A DNA stretch of 32,267 nt from Candidatus Eiseniibacteriota bacterium. Lineage in GTDB: Bacteria > Eisenbacteria > RBG-16-71-46. Shown piece after piece: positions 1-7,160 of the stretch; positions within the stretch are counted from its first letter, which is position 1; the number at the start of each line of letters is the position of its first letter. The notes below the pieces were generated by a model. That model was not told where the DNA came from. It did no database searches and worked only from the letters and a program-made list of their open reading frames with translations. The stretch is from the NCBI GenBank assembly GCA_025357055.1, contig JANXPZ010000060.1, forward strand, positions 1-32,267, in the 5' to 3' direction. A program made the position numbers and the translations under genes.

Positions 1-150
1 GGCCCCTTCGCGTCGCGCGCCGGACGGGGCACGCACGCGAGTGGCGGGGGCGCCTTCCATCCGGCGATGAAGAGGGATCGCCAGCGTCGGGACGGTCGCG
101 CGCCGGAGCGGAGGACGGGGCTGGCCGCGGGCCCGCATCCCGGGGGCGGC
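1..150. other. Sequence upstream of the arginine operon, no gene seen
   Basis: This is GC-rich sequence with no open reading frame that looks like a protein and no recognisable RNA gene. The end of an upstream gene could lie outside the window. Nothing else can be supported here. Confidence 0.5.
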
Positions 151-180
151 TTGACGCGGCCCCTGGTTCTGTGATGTTAT
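151..180 (+). promoter_or_regulatory. Probable argR operon promoter
   Basis: TTGACG at 151-156 is a good -35 match. It is separated by 18 bases from TGTTAT at 175-180, a moderate -10. Transcription would begin near 187, about 35 bases before the argR start codon. The -10 and start region are covered by the palindromes at 177-203, which is what an autorepressed arginine promoter would show. The call rests on motif match only. Confidence 0.6.
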
Positions 181-203
181 GCATCGTATTGCATAATCAT
201 GCA
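177..203. promoter_or_regulatory. Pair of overlapping ARG-box-like palindromes (ArgR operator)
   Basis: Two inverted repeats share a half-site. The first is TATGCA-6 bases-TGCATA at 178-195, extendable by one pair to 177-196. The second is TGCAT-4 bases-ATGCA at 190-203. ArgR/AhrC operators are weak 18-bp palindromes, often in tandem and overlapping the promoter, and the half-site here fits that pattern. An AT-rich patch in very GC-rich DNA directly before argR supports an autoregulatory operator. Arginine-loaded ArgR bound here would block the promoter for the whole operon. Confidence 0.7.
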
Positions 204-220
204 CTCCCAGGAGGTCACCG

Positions 221-697
221 ATGCAGCGTCCGCGCCGTCTCGCCCTGGTCGCCCGGCTCCTCTCCGCGAAATCGTTCTCCAGCCAGGAGGAGGTCGTGAA
301 GGCGCTCGGTCGCGCCGGCGTCGCCGTCACCCAGGCGACGCTCTCCCGCGACCTGCGCGGGCTGGGCGTGCTCAAGCGTCCGGACGCGGCAGGGCGCATG
401 GCCTACGTGCTGCCCGGCCCGTCCACCGAGTTGCTGGACCGCGAGCGCCAGTCGCTCGACCTCAGGGCCTTCGTCAACGAAGTGCGGGTGGCCGGGAACC
501 TGGCCATCGTGAAGACGCCGCCCGGGCACGCGAACGCCGTGGCGCGCGCGATCGATCTCTCGGACCTGCCGGGCATCGTGGGGTCGGTGGCCGGGGACGA
601 CACCGTGCTCGTGGTCGCCCAGAGCCCGGCCGCGGCGGGCCGCCTGCGGCGGCACATCGACGCTCTCGCGAGCCGTCCTTCGGGCAGCGGCAAGTGA
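221..697 (+). CDS. argR: Arginine repressor ArgR
   Basis: This is a 158-residue arginine-responsive repressor, the usual family length. The N-terminal winged helix-turn-helix carries TQATLSRDLRGLGVLK at about residues 33-48, matching the DNA-reading helix of ArgR/AhrC. The C-terminal oligomerisation and arginine-binding domain carries PGHANAVARAIDL and IVGSVAGDDTVLVV. The GDDT aspartates are the residues that bind arginine in the family. The start is set by an AGGAGGT ribosome site at about 210-216, just before ATG. It is the first gene of the arginine operon, and its stop overlaps the argC start. The operator in front suggests that it represses itself and all genes downstream to argJ. Confidence 0.96.
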   Translation: MQRPRRLALVARLLSAKSFSSQEEVVKALGRAGVAVTQATLSRDLRGLGVLKRPDAAGRMAYVLPGPSTELLDRERQSLDLRAFVNEVRVAGNLAIVKTPPGHANAVARAIDLSDLPGIVGSVAGDDTVLVVAQSPAAAGRLRRHIDALASRPSGSGK

Positions 698-1824
698 GTC
701 CCAGGAGCCCGGAGACGGCCGCGCCGGTGGACGCGGCCGGCGGCGGGGGCTTTCCCGCGGCCGGCCGCGGCGAGAGGCCGGCGGTCGGCCGCGGGGACGG
801 GTCCGCCGCGTCGCCGGTCCACGCGCGCATCGCCCTGCTCGGGGCGGCCGGCTACACGGGGCAGGAATTCGCCCGGCTGACTCTCGCCCACCCGGGCCTC
901 GAGCTCGCGGCGCTCTGTTCGCGGGAGCACGCGGGGCGCCCGGCGTGCGAGTGGCTGCCGGGGGTCGACCCGCGCGTCGCGGGGTTGCCCCGCGCAGTCG
1001 ACCCGTCGGCGCTGGAGGCCCTGCTCGAGGACGGCGTCTTCGACACGCTCGTCTGCTGCCTGCCTCACGGTGCCTGGGCGGCGCTTGCCGCGGAGCGTCC
1101 GGCGCTCGCGGACGGCGCCGCGCGGATCGTGGACCTGTCCGGGGATCACCGCGACGGCGCCCGGGGCTACCTCTACGGTCTGCCGGAGCTCTTCCGGGGA
1201 CGGATCCGGTCGGCGACGCGTGTCGCGAACCCGGGCTGCTACCCGACGGCAGCGACCCTGGCGCTGCTCCCCGCGGTCCCCTGGCTGGGGGGCCCGGTGA
1301 TGGTGAGCGCCCTGTCGGGCGTGAGCGGTGCAGGCCGTGCCGCGACGCTCCGCACCTCGTTCGTGGAACTCGACGGCGGTGCGGCGCTCTACCGTGCAGG
1401 CACCGGACACGCGCACGTCCCCGAGCTGGAGCGGACGCTCGCGGGACTCGCCGGGAAGCCGGTCGCGGTCGGCTTCGCGCCCCAGCTGGCTCCCATGGCG
1501 CGCGGCATCCTGCTCACCGCCACGGCGCCGCTTGCCCGTCCGGTGAGCCCCGAGGAGGCCCGGGCCGCGTACCTCGAGCGATATGCGGGCGAGCGCTTCG
1601 TGCGGCTCCTCGATCCGGACGAGTGGCCTGAGACCCGCAGCGTCAGGGGGTCGAACCGCTGCGACGTCGCGGTCACGACGCTGCACGGCGGCACCACGCT
1701 GCTGGCGGCCGCCGCGATCGACAATCTCGTCAAGGGTGCGGCCGGCCAGGCCGTGCAGAACCTGAATCTCATGCTGGGCTGGCCCGAGGACCGGGGCCTG
1801 ACGTCCCACGGCGGCCCGTGGTGA
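694..1824 (+). CDS. argC: N-acetyl-gamma-glutamyl-phosphate reductase ArgC
   Basis: ArgC performs the NADPH-dependent reduction of N-acetylglutamyl phosphate to the semialdehyde, the third step of arginine synthesis. The Rossmann motif LLGAAGYTGQE is at about residues 48-58, the catalytic cysteine lies in NPGCYPT (Cys182), and GHAHVPELE carries the family histidine. The start is chosen as GTG 694, which overlaps the argR stop (GTGA, 694-697). GTG 727 is the alternative. Either choice leaves 30-40 Gly/Ala/Arg-rich residues before the conserved domain, so the 376-residue product is longer than typical ArgC (about 310-350). It overlaps argB at its end. Function is certain; the exact start is not. 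Confidence 0.94.
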   Translation: MSPRSPETAAPVDAAGGGGFPAAGRGERPAVGRGDGSAASPVHARIALLGAAGYTGQEFARLTLAHPGLELAALCSREHAGRPACEWLPGVDPRVAGLPRAVDPSALEALLEDGVFDTLVCCLPHGAWAALAAERPALADGAARIVDLSGDHRDGARGYLYGLPELFRGRIRSATRVANPGCYPTAATLALLPAVPWLGGPVMVSALSGVSGAGRAATLRTSFVELDGGAALYRAGTGHAHVPELERTLAGLAGKPVAVGFAPQLAPMARGILLTATAPLARPVSPEEARAAYLERYAGERFVRLLDPDEWPETRSVRGSNRCDVAVTTLHGGTTLLAAAAIDNLVKGAAGQAVQNLNLMLGWPEDRGLTSHGGPW

Positions 1825-2645
1825 GTGCGCTGCTGCGCGACCGGTCCGCCGCCGCGGCTCCCGTGGTGGTGAAGCTCGGCGGCTGCGCGCTCGAGGCGCC
1901 CGGTGCGGCTGCGCAGCTGGTGGACGATCTCGCCGCCCTGCGCGGTCACGCGCTGCTCGTCCATGGCGGGGGAGCGGAGCTGAGCGAGTGGTGCCGGAGA
2001 CTGGGCCTGGAGCCCCGCTTCGTGGACGGGCTGCGCGTCACCGACGCGCCCACGCTGGAGGTGGCGGTCGCGGTGCTCGCCGGGCTGGCGAACAAGCGCC
2101 TCGTCGCCCTGCTGCGCGCCGGCGGCGTGGACGCCCTGGGCCTCTCGGCGCTCGACGGCGGCATCGCCGAGGCCGAGCCGCATCCGGACGCCGGCCACCT
2201 GGGTGCGGTGGGCCGTGTGCGCGCGGTGCGCGTGGACCTGCTCGAGGAGTCGCTCGCCCGGGGCCGCACGCCCGTGCTGGCCAGCATCGGGGCCTGCGAC
2301 GGCACGCTGCTCAACCTCAATGCGGACGATCTGGCCGCCGCCCTCGCGGGCGCGCTCCGCGCGGACGTGCTGGTGCTGCTGAGCGATGTGCCCGGGCTGG
2401 TGCTGGAGGGCGGACTCGTCGGGCGACTGGACCTGGACGAGTTGGACGCCGCGCTCGCGGGGCCGCAGGTCACGGGTGGCATGCGGCCCAAGCTGCGGGC
2501 CGCCCGCGCAGCGCTGGTGCAGGGGGCCCGCCGGGTGCACATCGCCGCGTGGCAGGGGCCGGGCACGCTGGCCGCACTCCTGGCCGGGACCGCGGTCGGG
2601 ACCACGATCGGCCACGCGGCGCCGGTGCGGAGCCTCCATGCCTGA
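1818..2645 (+). CDS. argB: Acetylglutamate kinase ArgB
   Basis: ArgB phosphorylates N-acetylglutamate with ATP, the second step of arginine synthesis. It is an amino-acid-kinase fold of 275 residues. VVVKLGG near residue 16 holds the catalytic lysine, VHGGG forms the phosphate loop, GLRVTD carries the substrate arginine, LNLNADDLAAALA is the acetylglutamate/ATP segment, and GGMRPKLRAA holds the second lysine. The start is GTG 1818 or GTG 1821; the latter gives a GTGA overlap with the argC stop. Only about 14 residues precede the first strand, so the long N-terminal helix of arginine-inhibited hexameric kinases seems absent. Arginine feedback may therefore act elsewhere, which is inference. 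It overlaps argD by 8 bases. Confidence 0.93.
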   Translation: MVSALLRDRSAAAAPVVVKLGGCALEAPGAAAQLVDDLAALRGHALLVHGGGAELSEWCRRLGLEPRFVDGLRVTDAPTLEVAVAVLAGLANKRLVALLRAGGVDALGLSALDGGIAEAEPHPDAGHLGAVGRVRAVRVDLLEESLARGRTPVLASIGACDGTLLNLNADDLAAALAGALRADVLVLLSDVPGLVLEGGLVGRLDLDELDAALAGPQVTGGMRPKLRAARAALVQGARRVHIAAWQGPGTLAALLAGTAVGTTIGHAAPVRSLHA

Positions 2646-3882
2646 GACCCTGGCCGCGCCCGGGGCCCCGCCCGCGATGGCGCAGGATGAGGTTGGGCTC
2701 CTGGCGCCGGTCTATCCGCTCCCGCGCCTCGCGCTGGTCTCGGGCCGCGGGACCTGGGTCTGCGGCGCCGACGGGCGCCGCTACCTGGACTTCGTGAGCG
2801 GGATCGCCGTGAACGCCCTGGGGCATGCGCCCGCCGGAGTGGCGCGGGCCGTCGCGAGGCAGATGCGCACGCTCGTCCACTGCTCGAACCTGTACGCGAA
2901 CGCGCCCGGCGCGATGCTGGCCTCCGCGCTGGCCGGGGCGACCGGCTACGAGCGGGTGTTCTTCTGCAACAGCGGCACCGAGGGGGTCGAGGCGGCGCTC
3001 AAGTTCGCGCGGGCCTGGGCGCGCTCGCGGGGGCGCGCGACGGCGGGCGGCGCGGTGCTGGCCTTCCGGGGCGGCTTTCACGGGCGCACGGCCTTCTCCC
3101 TGTCGGCGACCTGGAAGCCCGCGTACCGGGAGCCCTTCGAGCCGCTGGTCCCCGGTGTGCGCTTCGCGGAGTTCAACCGCGTCGAGGCGCTCGACGCGGT
3201 GCTGGACGCGGAGGTCGAGACCGTGCTGGTCGAGCCCGTGCAGGGCGAGGGCGGCGCCATCCCCGCGACCCGCGAGTTCCTCGAAGCGCTGCGCGCGCGC
3301 TGCACCGCCCTGGGCGCGGCGCTGGTCTTCGACGAGGTGCAGTGCGGCATGGGGCGCTGCGGCCGGCTGCTCGCCTCCGAGCACCACGGCGTGCGCGCGG
3401 ACCTGGTCGTGCTCAGCAAGGCCCTGGGCGGGGGGCTTCCGCTGGGGGCCGTGCTCATGAGCGGCGAGGTCGCGGGGGCGCTCGCCCCCGGCATGCACGG
3501 CTGCACCTTCGGCGGCGGACCCGCAGTGACCGCGGCCGGCGCGCACGTGCTGGATCGCGTGCGCCGCCCCGGCTTCCTCGCGCGGGTGCGGCGGCAGGGG
3601 CGGGCGTTGCTGGGCGGGCTGGCGGCGGTGGCCGCGCGCCATCCGTCCCTCGGGGAGGCGCGCGGGCTCGGCCTGCTGTGCGCGGTCGACCTCGCGGCGG
3701 GAGCGCCGTTCGATCCTCCGGGGCTGGTGGCCGCGGCGCGTGACGAGGGGCTCCTGCTGGTGTGCGGCGGCGAGCGGGCGGTGCGCTTCCTGCCGCCGCT
3801 CACGGTGAGTTCCCAGGAGATCGCGCTCGCGCTGGAGCGTTTCGAAGCGGCCGTGACCCGACTCGAGAAGAAAGGGGACTGA
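2638..3882 (+). CDS. argD: Acetylornithine aminotransferase ArgD
   Basis: ArgD is a PLP enzyme that converts N-acetylglutamate semialdehyde to N-acetylornithine using glutamate. It is a class-III aminotransferase of 414 residues. Visible motifs are DFVSGIAVNALGH near residue 51, NSGTEGVEAALK (PLP phosphate binding, about 111-122), VEPVQGEGG at about 198-206, FDEVQCGMGRCG at about 231-242, and the PLP lysine in LSKALGGGLPLG (Lys261). ATG 2638 lies inside the end of argB, so translation is probably coupled. An internal ATG at 2677 also keeps the whole domain. The same family includes succinylornithine and GABA transaminases, but position between argB and argG settles the role. Confidence 0.95.
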   Translation: MPETLAAPGAPPAMAQDEVGLLAPVYPLPRLALVSGRGTWVCGADGRRYLDFVSGIAVNALGHAPAGVARAVARQMRTLVHCSNLYANAPGAMLASALAGATGYERVFFCNSGTEGVEAALKFARAWARSRGRATAGGAVLAFRGGFHGRTAFSLSATWKPAYREPFEPLVPGVRFAEFNRVEALDAVLDAEVETVLVEPVQGEGGAIPATREFLEALRARCTALGAALVFDEVQCGMGRCGRLLASEHHGVRADLVVLSKALGGGLPLGAVLMSGEVAGALAPGMHGCTFGGGPAVTAAGAHVLDRVRRPGFLARVRRQGRALLGGLAAVAARHPSLGEARGLGLLCAVDLAAGAPFDPPGLVAAARDEGLLLVCGGERAVRFLPPLTVSSQEIALALERFEAAVTRLEKKGD

Positions 3883-3883
3883 G

Positions 3884-5149
3884 ATGAAGAAGGGACGGAA
3901 GATCAGCAAGGTCGTGCTGGCATACTCGGGCGGGCTGGACACCAGCATCATCGTGCCCTGGCTCCGGGAGCACTATGGCTGCGAGGTCGTGTGCTACTGC
4001 TCCGACGTGGGGCAGGGCGCGGAGCTCGAGGGGCTCGAGGCCAAGGCGCTCGCCAGTGGCGCGAGCCAGGTCGTGGTCGAGGACCTGCGGACCACCTTCC
4101 TCGCCGATTTCGCCTTCCCGGCGCTGCGCGCGGGCGCGGTCTACGAGGGCCGCTACCTGCTCGGCACCTCGCTCGCGCGCCCGCTGATCGCGGCGCGCCA
4201 GGTGCACTGGGCGCTCCAGCTCGGAGCCGACGCCGTGGCCCACGGCTGCACCGGAAAGGGCAACGACCAGGTCCGCTTCGAGCTCACCTACCAGTCGCTG
4301 GCCCCGCAGCTGGCGGTGATCGCTCCGTGGCGCGAGTGGGACATCGTCTCGCGCGAGGACGCGTTGCTCTACGCGGAGGAGCGCGGCGTCCCGGTGGCCC
4401 AGACCTCGAAGGACCTCTTCTCGCGCGACGGCAACCTCTGGCACCTCTCGCACGAGGGCGGCCCGCTCGAGGACCCCGCGACGGTCGCCCCCGAGAGCAT
4501 GTACCGGCTGACGAACCGCCCCGGCCTCCAGCCCGGCACGCCCGATCGGCTGACGCTCGGCTTCGAGGAGGGCCGTCCGGTGCGCCTGGATGGCCAGCGG
4601 CTCGACCCGCTGAGCCTGGTGGAGCAGCTCAACGCGCGGGCCGGTCTGCACGGCGTCGGCCGCGTGGACATCGTCGAGAGCCGGCTGGTCGGGATGAAGT
4701 CGCGCGGCGTGTACGAGACGCCCGGCGGCACCGTGCTGCGCGAGGCGCTCGAGGACCTGTGTGCGCTCGTGCTGCCCCATGACCTGCTGCGCACCCGCGC
4801 CGAGCTGGCGCCGCGCTTCGCCGACCTGGTCTACAACGGGCAGTGGTTCTCGCCGTTGCGGGTGGCTCTGCAGGCGTTCGCGGATCGCGCCCTCGAGCCG
4901 GCGAGCGGCGAGGTGACGGTCGAGCTCTTCCGTGGCCAGGCCCGGGCCGTCGCGCGCTCGAGCCCGATGTCGCTCTACCGGCCGGGGCTCGCTTCGTTCG
5001 ACATGACCGGGTACGACGCCACGCACGCGGAGGGCTTCATCCGGCTCTTCGGCCTGCCCCTGGCCACCGCCGCCCGCCGGGACGCCGCGGCGCGGGCCGC
5101 GGTCACGGCCCCGGTGGCGGAGGCGCTCGAGGTGGACGATGTCGTCTGA
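3884..5149 (+). CDS. argG: Argininosuccinate synthase ArgG
   Basis: ArgG condenses citrulline and aspartate with ATP to argininosuccinate. The 421-residue protein has the N-type ATP pyrophosphatase loop YSGGLDTS at residues 14-21. It also has HGCTGKGNDQVRFEL, the citrulline/aspartate binding segment, and HLSHEGGPLEDP. The length is normal. ATG 3884 lies 1 base after the argD stop, with an AAGGGG ribosome site just upstream inside argD. The gene overlaps argH by 11 bases. The expected ornithine carbamoyltransferase gene, often next to argG, is missing from this cluster. Confidence 0.96.
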   Translation: MKKGRKISKVVLAYSGGLDTSIIVPWLREHYGCEVVCYCSDVGQGAELEGLEAKALASGASQVVVEDLRTTFLADFAFPALRAGAVYEGRYLLGTSLARPLIAARQVHWALQLGADAVAHGCTGKGNDQVRFELTYQSLAPQLAVIAPWREWDIVSREDALLYAEERGVPVAQTSKDLFSRDGNLWHLSHEGGPLEDPATVAPESMYRLTNRPGLQPGTPDRLTLGFEEGRPVRLDGQRLDPLSLVEQLNARAGLHGVGRVDIVESRLVGMKSRGVYETPGGTVLREALEDLCALVLPHDLLRTRAELAPRFADLVYNGQWFSPLRVALQAFADRALEPASGEVTVELFRGQARAVARSSPMSLYRPGLASFDMTGYDATHAEGFIRLFGLPLATAARRDAAARAAVTAPVAEALEVDDVV

Positions 5150-7160
5150 GCAGGTCTGGCGCGGTCGGGTGGCGGTGGACCTCGAACCCGGTGCGCGGCT
5201 TCTGAACGATTCCCTCGCGGTGGACCGTCGGCTGTGGCCGGAGGAGATCGAGCTGTCGCGCGCCTGGGCCCAGGCCATCGCCGAGGCGGGCGTGCTGGCG
5301 CCGGCCGACCTGGTCGCACTGCTCGGGGCCTGCGATGCGCTCGAGCAGGAGCTCGGCGACGGGCGAGCGGTGCTGGAGGGGGAGGACGTGCATTCCGCGA
5401 TCGAGGCGGCGCTGACCGCGCGTTGCGGGGAGCCGGCCCGCCGCCTGCATACCGGCCGCAGCCGGAACGACCAGGTGGCGACCCTGCTGCGCATGCGCGT
5501 GATGCGCCTCTGCGACGAGGCCGTCGAGGGCGTGCGCGCGCTCGAGCGCGCCCTGGTCGTGCAGGCGCGTGCCTCGGGCGACCGCGTGGTCGCGGCCTAC
5601 ACCCACCTTCAGCCGGCCCAGGCCGTCCGGCTGGCGCACTGGTGGCTCGCCCACGTCGCCGCCCTCGAGCGCGACGAGACCCGCTTCCAGGCCGCGCGGG
5701 AGGCGGCCGACCTGCTGCCGTTGGGGGCCGGCGCCGTGGCCGGGACTCCGCTGGTCCACGACCGGCTCGGGCTGGCGGCCCGCCTGGGGTTCAGCCGGCT
5801 CGCGGCCAACAGCATCGACGCCGTGGGCGACCGCGACTTCGCGCTCGAGTACCTGGGCGCCGCCGCGCTGCTGGGCCTGCACCTGTCGCGCCTCGCGGAG
5901 GACGTCGTGCTCGCCTGCTCGCCTGGCTTCGGCTGGTTCCGCCCGCCCGACGGGTTCTCGACCGGCTCGAGCCTGCTGCCGCAGAAGCGCAACCCGGACG
6001 TCTTCGAGCTGACGCGGGGCAAGACCGGCCGGCTGCTGGCCAACGTCCAGCGTCTCGCGGTGGTGCTCAAGGCGTTGCCGTCCGCGTACCAGAAGGATCT
6101 GCAGGAGGACAAGGAGGCGGTCTTCGACACGGCGGACACGCTGGCCGCGCTGCTGGATGTGCTGCCCGCGGCGCTCGCCGCCATCGAGACCGACGACGGG
6201 CGGCTGCGCGCGAGCCTGACGCCCGACCTGCTCGCGGTCGAGCTGGCCGACGCCCTGGTCGCGGCGGGGGAACCGTTCCGCGACGCACACGCGGCGGTGG
6301 GCCGGCTCTGGGCCGAGGCGGAGCGTGCCGGGGTCGTGCCCGGGGCGCTCCCTGAGGCCGTGCGCCTGGCGTTGTCGCCGCACTTCACCGGAGCCCGGCT
6401 CGCGGGGCTCTCCTTCGACGCGTCGTTGGCGCGTCGCGACCGTCCGCCGGGCACCGGGCCCGCGTCGGTCGCAGCCCAGGCGGCACGGCACGCGGCGCGC
6501 CTGGGGCTCGACGACGGCGATTCCGGAGACGACGAGATCGCGCTGCCCCGGCCGGCCCGCCGTCCGGCTCGCGGGCTGCTGCCCGCGGGGCCGCCGGCCG
6601 ATCGCGTGGCGCCGGCGTTCGTACGGGGCATCCGGCTGCGCCGGGCCACTCCCCAGGACGCACACGGGATCGGCCGGCTGGTGGCGGCCTACGTGGCGGA
6701 AGGCACGCTGCTCCCGCGTCCGGTGAGCGAGCTGTTCCAGTGCCTCCGCGAGTTCCACGTCGCGGTCGAGCCGGGTGGCGAGGTCGTGGCCTGCGCCGGG
6801 CTGCGGCTGCTCTGGGACGATCTGGGGGAGGTGCGCACGCTCGCGGTGCGTCCCGACCACCACGGCAACGGCCTCGGCGCCCAGCTGGTGGCGCGGGTGG
6901 TCGGGGATGCGCGGTCGCTGGGGCTCGGGCGCGTCATCGCCCTGACGCGGGAGGTGGCGTTCTTCGAGCGCTGCGGTTTCGCCGTCGTCGCCCGCGACGC
7001 GCTGCCGCGCAAAGTGTGGGCCGATTGCATCCGCTGCCCGCGGCGTCACGCCTGCGACGAGGTCGCGGTGTCGCTGGACCTGGTCCCCCTCGATCGCGAT
7101 GCCCTGAGCGCAGGCGCGGACGCAGGCGTGGCGGACGGCGCGCCGGGGCGGGCACGGTGA
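5139..7160 (+). CDS. argH: Argininosuccinate lyase fused to N-acetylglutamate synthase-type GNAT domain, ArgH(A)
   Basis: This is a 673-residue two-domain protein. Residues 1 to about 445 are argininosuccinate lyase, which splits argininosuccinate to arginine and fumarate. It has HTGRSRNDQVAT near 104-115 and the fumarase/lyase signature GSSLLPQKRNP near 276-286. After a linker rich in Ala, Pro, Arg and Asp, residues of about 493-655 form a GNAT acetyltransferase. Its acetyl-CoA loop reads HHGNGLG, where the usual first Arg/Gln is His. It then has FFERCGFAVV and a tail KVWADCIRCPRRHACDEVAV typical of short ArgA-like synthases. It probably makes N-acetylglutamate, the first step, so one protein holds the first and last steps. 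Such ArgH(A) fusions are known from marine gammaproteobacteria. ATG 5139 overlaps argG, and the stop overlaps argJ (GTGA). Confidence 0.93.
   Translation: MSSEQVWRGRVAVDLEPGARLLNDSLAVDRRLWPEEIELSRAWAQAIAEAGVLAPADLVALLGACDALEQELGDGRAVLEGEDVHSAIEAALTARCGEPARRLHTGRSRNDQVATLLRMRVMRLCDEAVEGVRALERALVVQARASGDRVVAAYTHLQPAQAVRLAHWWLAHVAALERDETRFQAAREAADLLPLGAGAVAGTPLVHDRLGLAARLGFSRLAANSIDAVGDRDFALEYLGAAALLGLHLSRLAEDVVLACSPGFGWFRPPDGFSTGSSLLPQKRNPDVFELTRGKTGRLLANVQRLAVVLKALPSAYQKDLQEDKEAVFDTADTLAALLDVLPAALAAIETDDGRLRASLTPDLLAVELADALVAAGEPFRDAHAAVGRLWAEAERAGVVPGALPEAVRLALSPHFTGARLAGLSFDASLARRDRPPGTGPASVAAQAARHAARLGLDDGDSGDDEIALPRPARRPARGLLPAGPPADRVAPAFVRGIRLRRATPQDAHGIGRLVAAYVAEGTLLPRPVSELFQCLREFHVAVEPGGEVVACAGLRLLWDDLGEVRTLAVRPDHHGNGLGAQLVARVVGDARSLGLGRVIALTREVAFFERCGFAVVARDALPRKVWADCIRCPRRHACDEVAVSLDLVPLDRDALSAGADAGVADGAPGRAR

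Noticed and set aside
199-693. Upstream in-frame extension of argC beginning at ATG 199
   Set aside because: It overlaps all of argR in another frame and its translation is Arg/Gly/Pro-rich. The GTGA overlap at 694 is the better start.
403-7049. Long open frames on the minus strand opposite argR-argH (for example 403-1809, 1389-2639, 2470-3951, 3800-5494, 5103-7049)
   Set aside because: They are Arg/Gln/His/Ala-rich with no family resemblance and lie opposite well-conserved arginine enzymes. Very high GC content at third positions creates such shadows.
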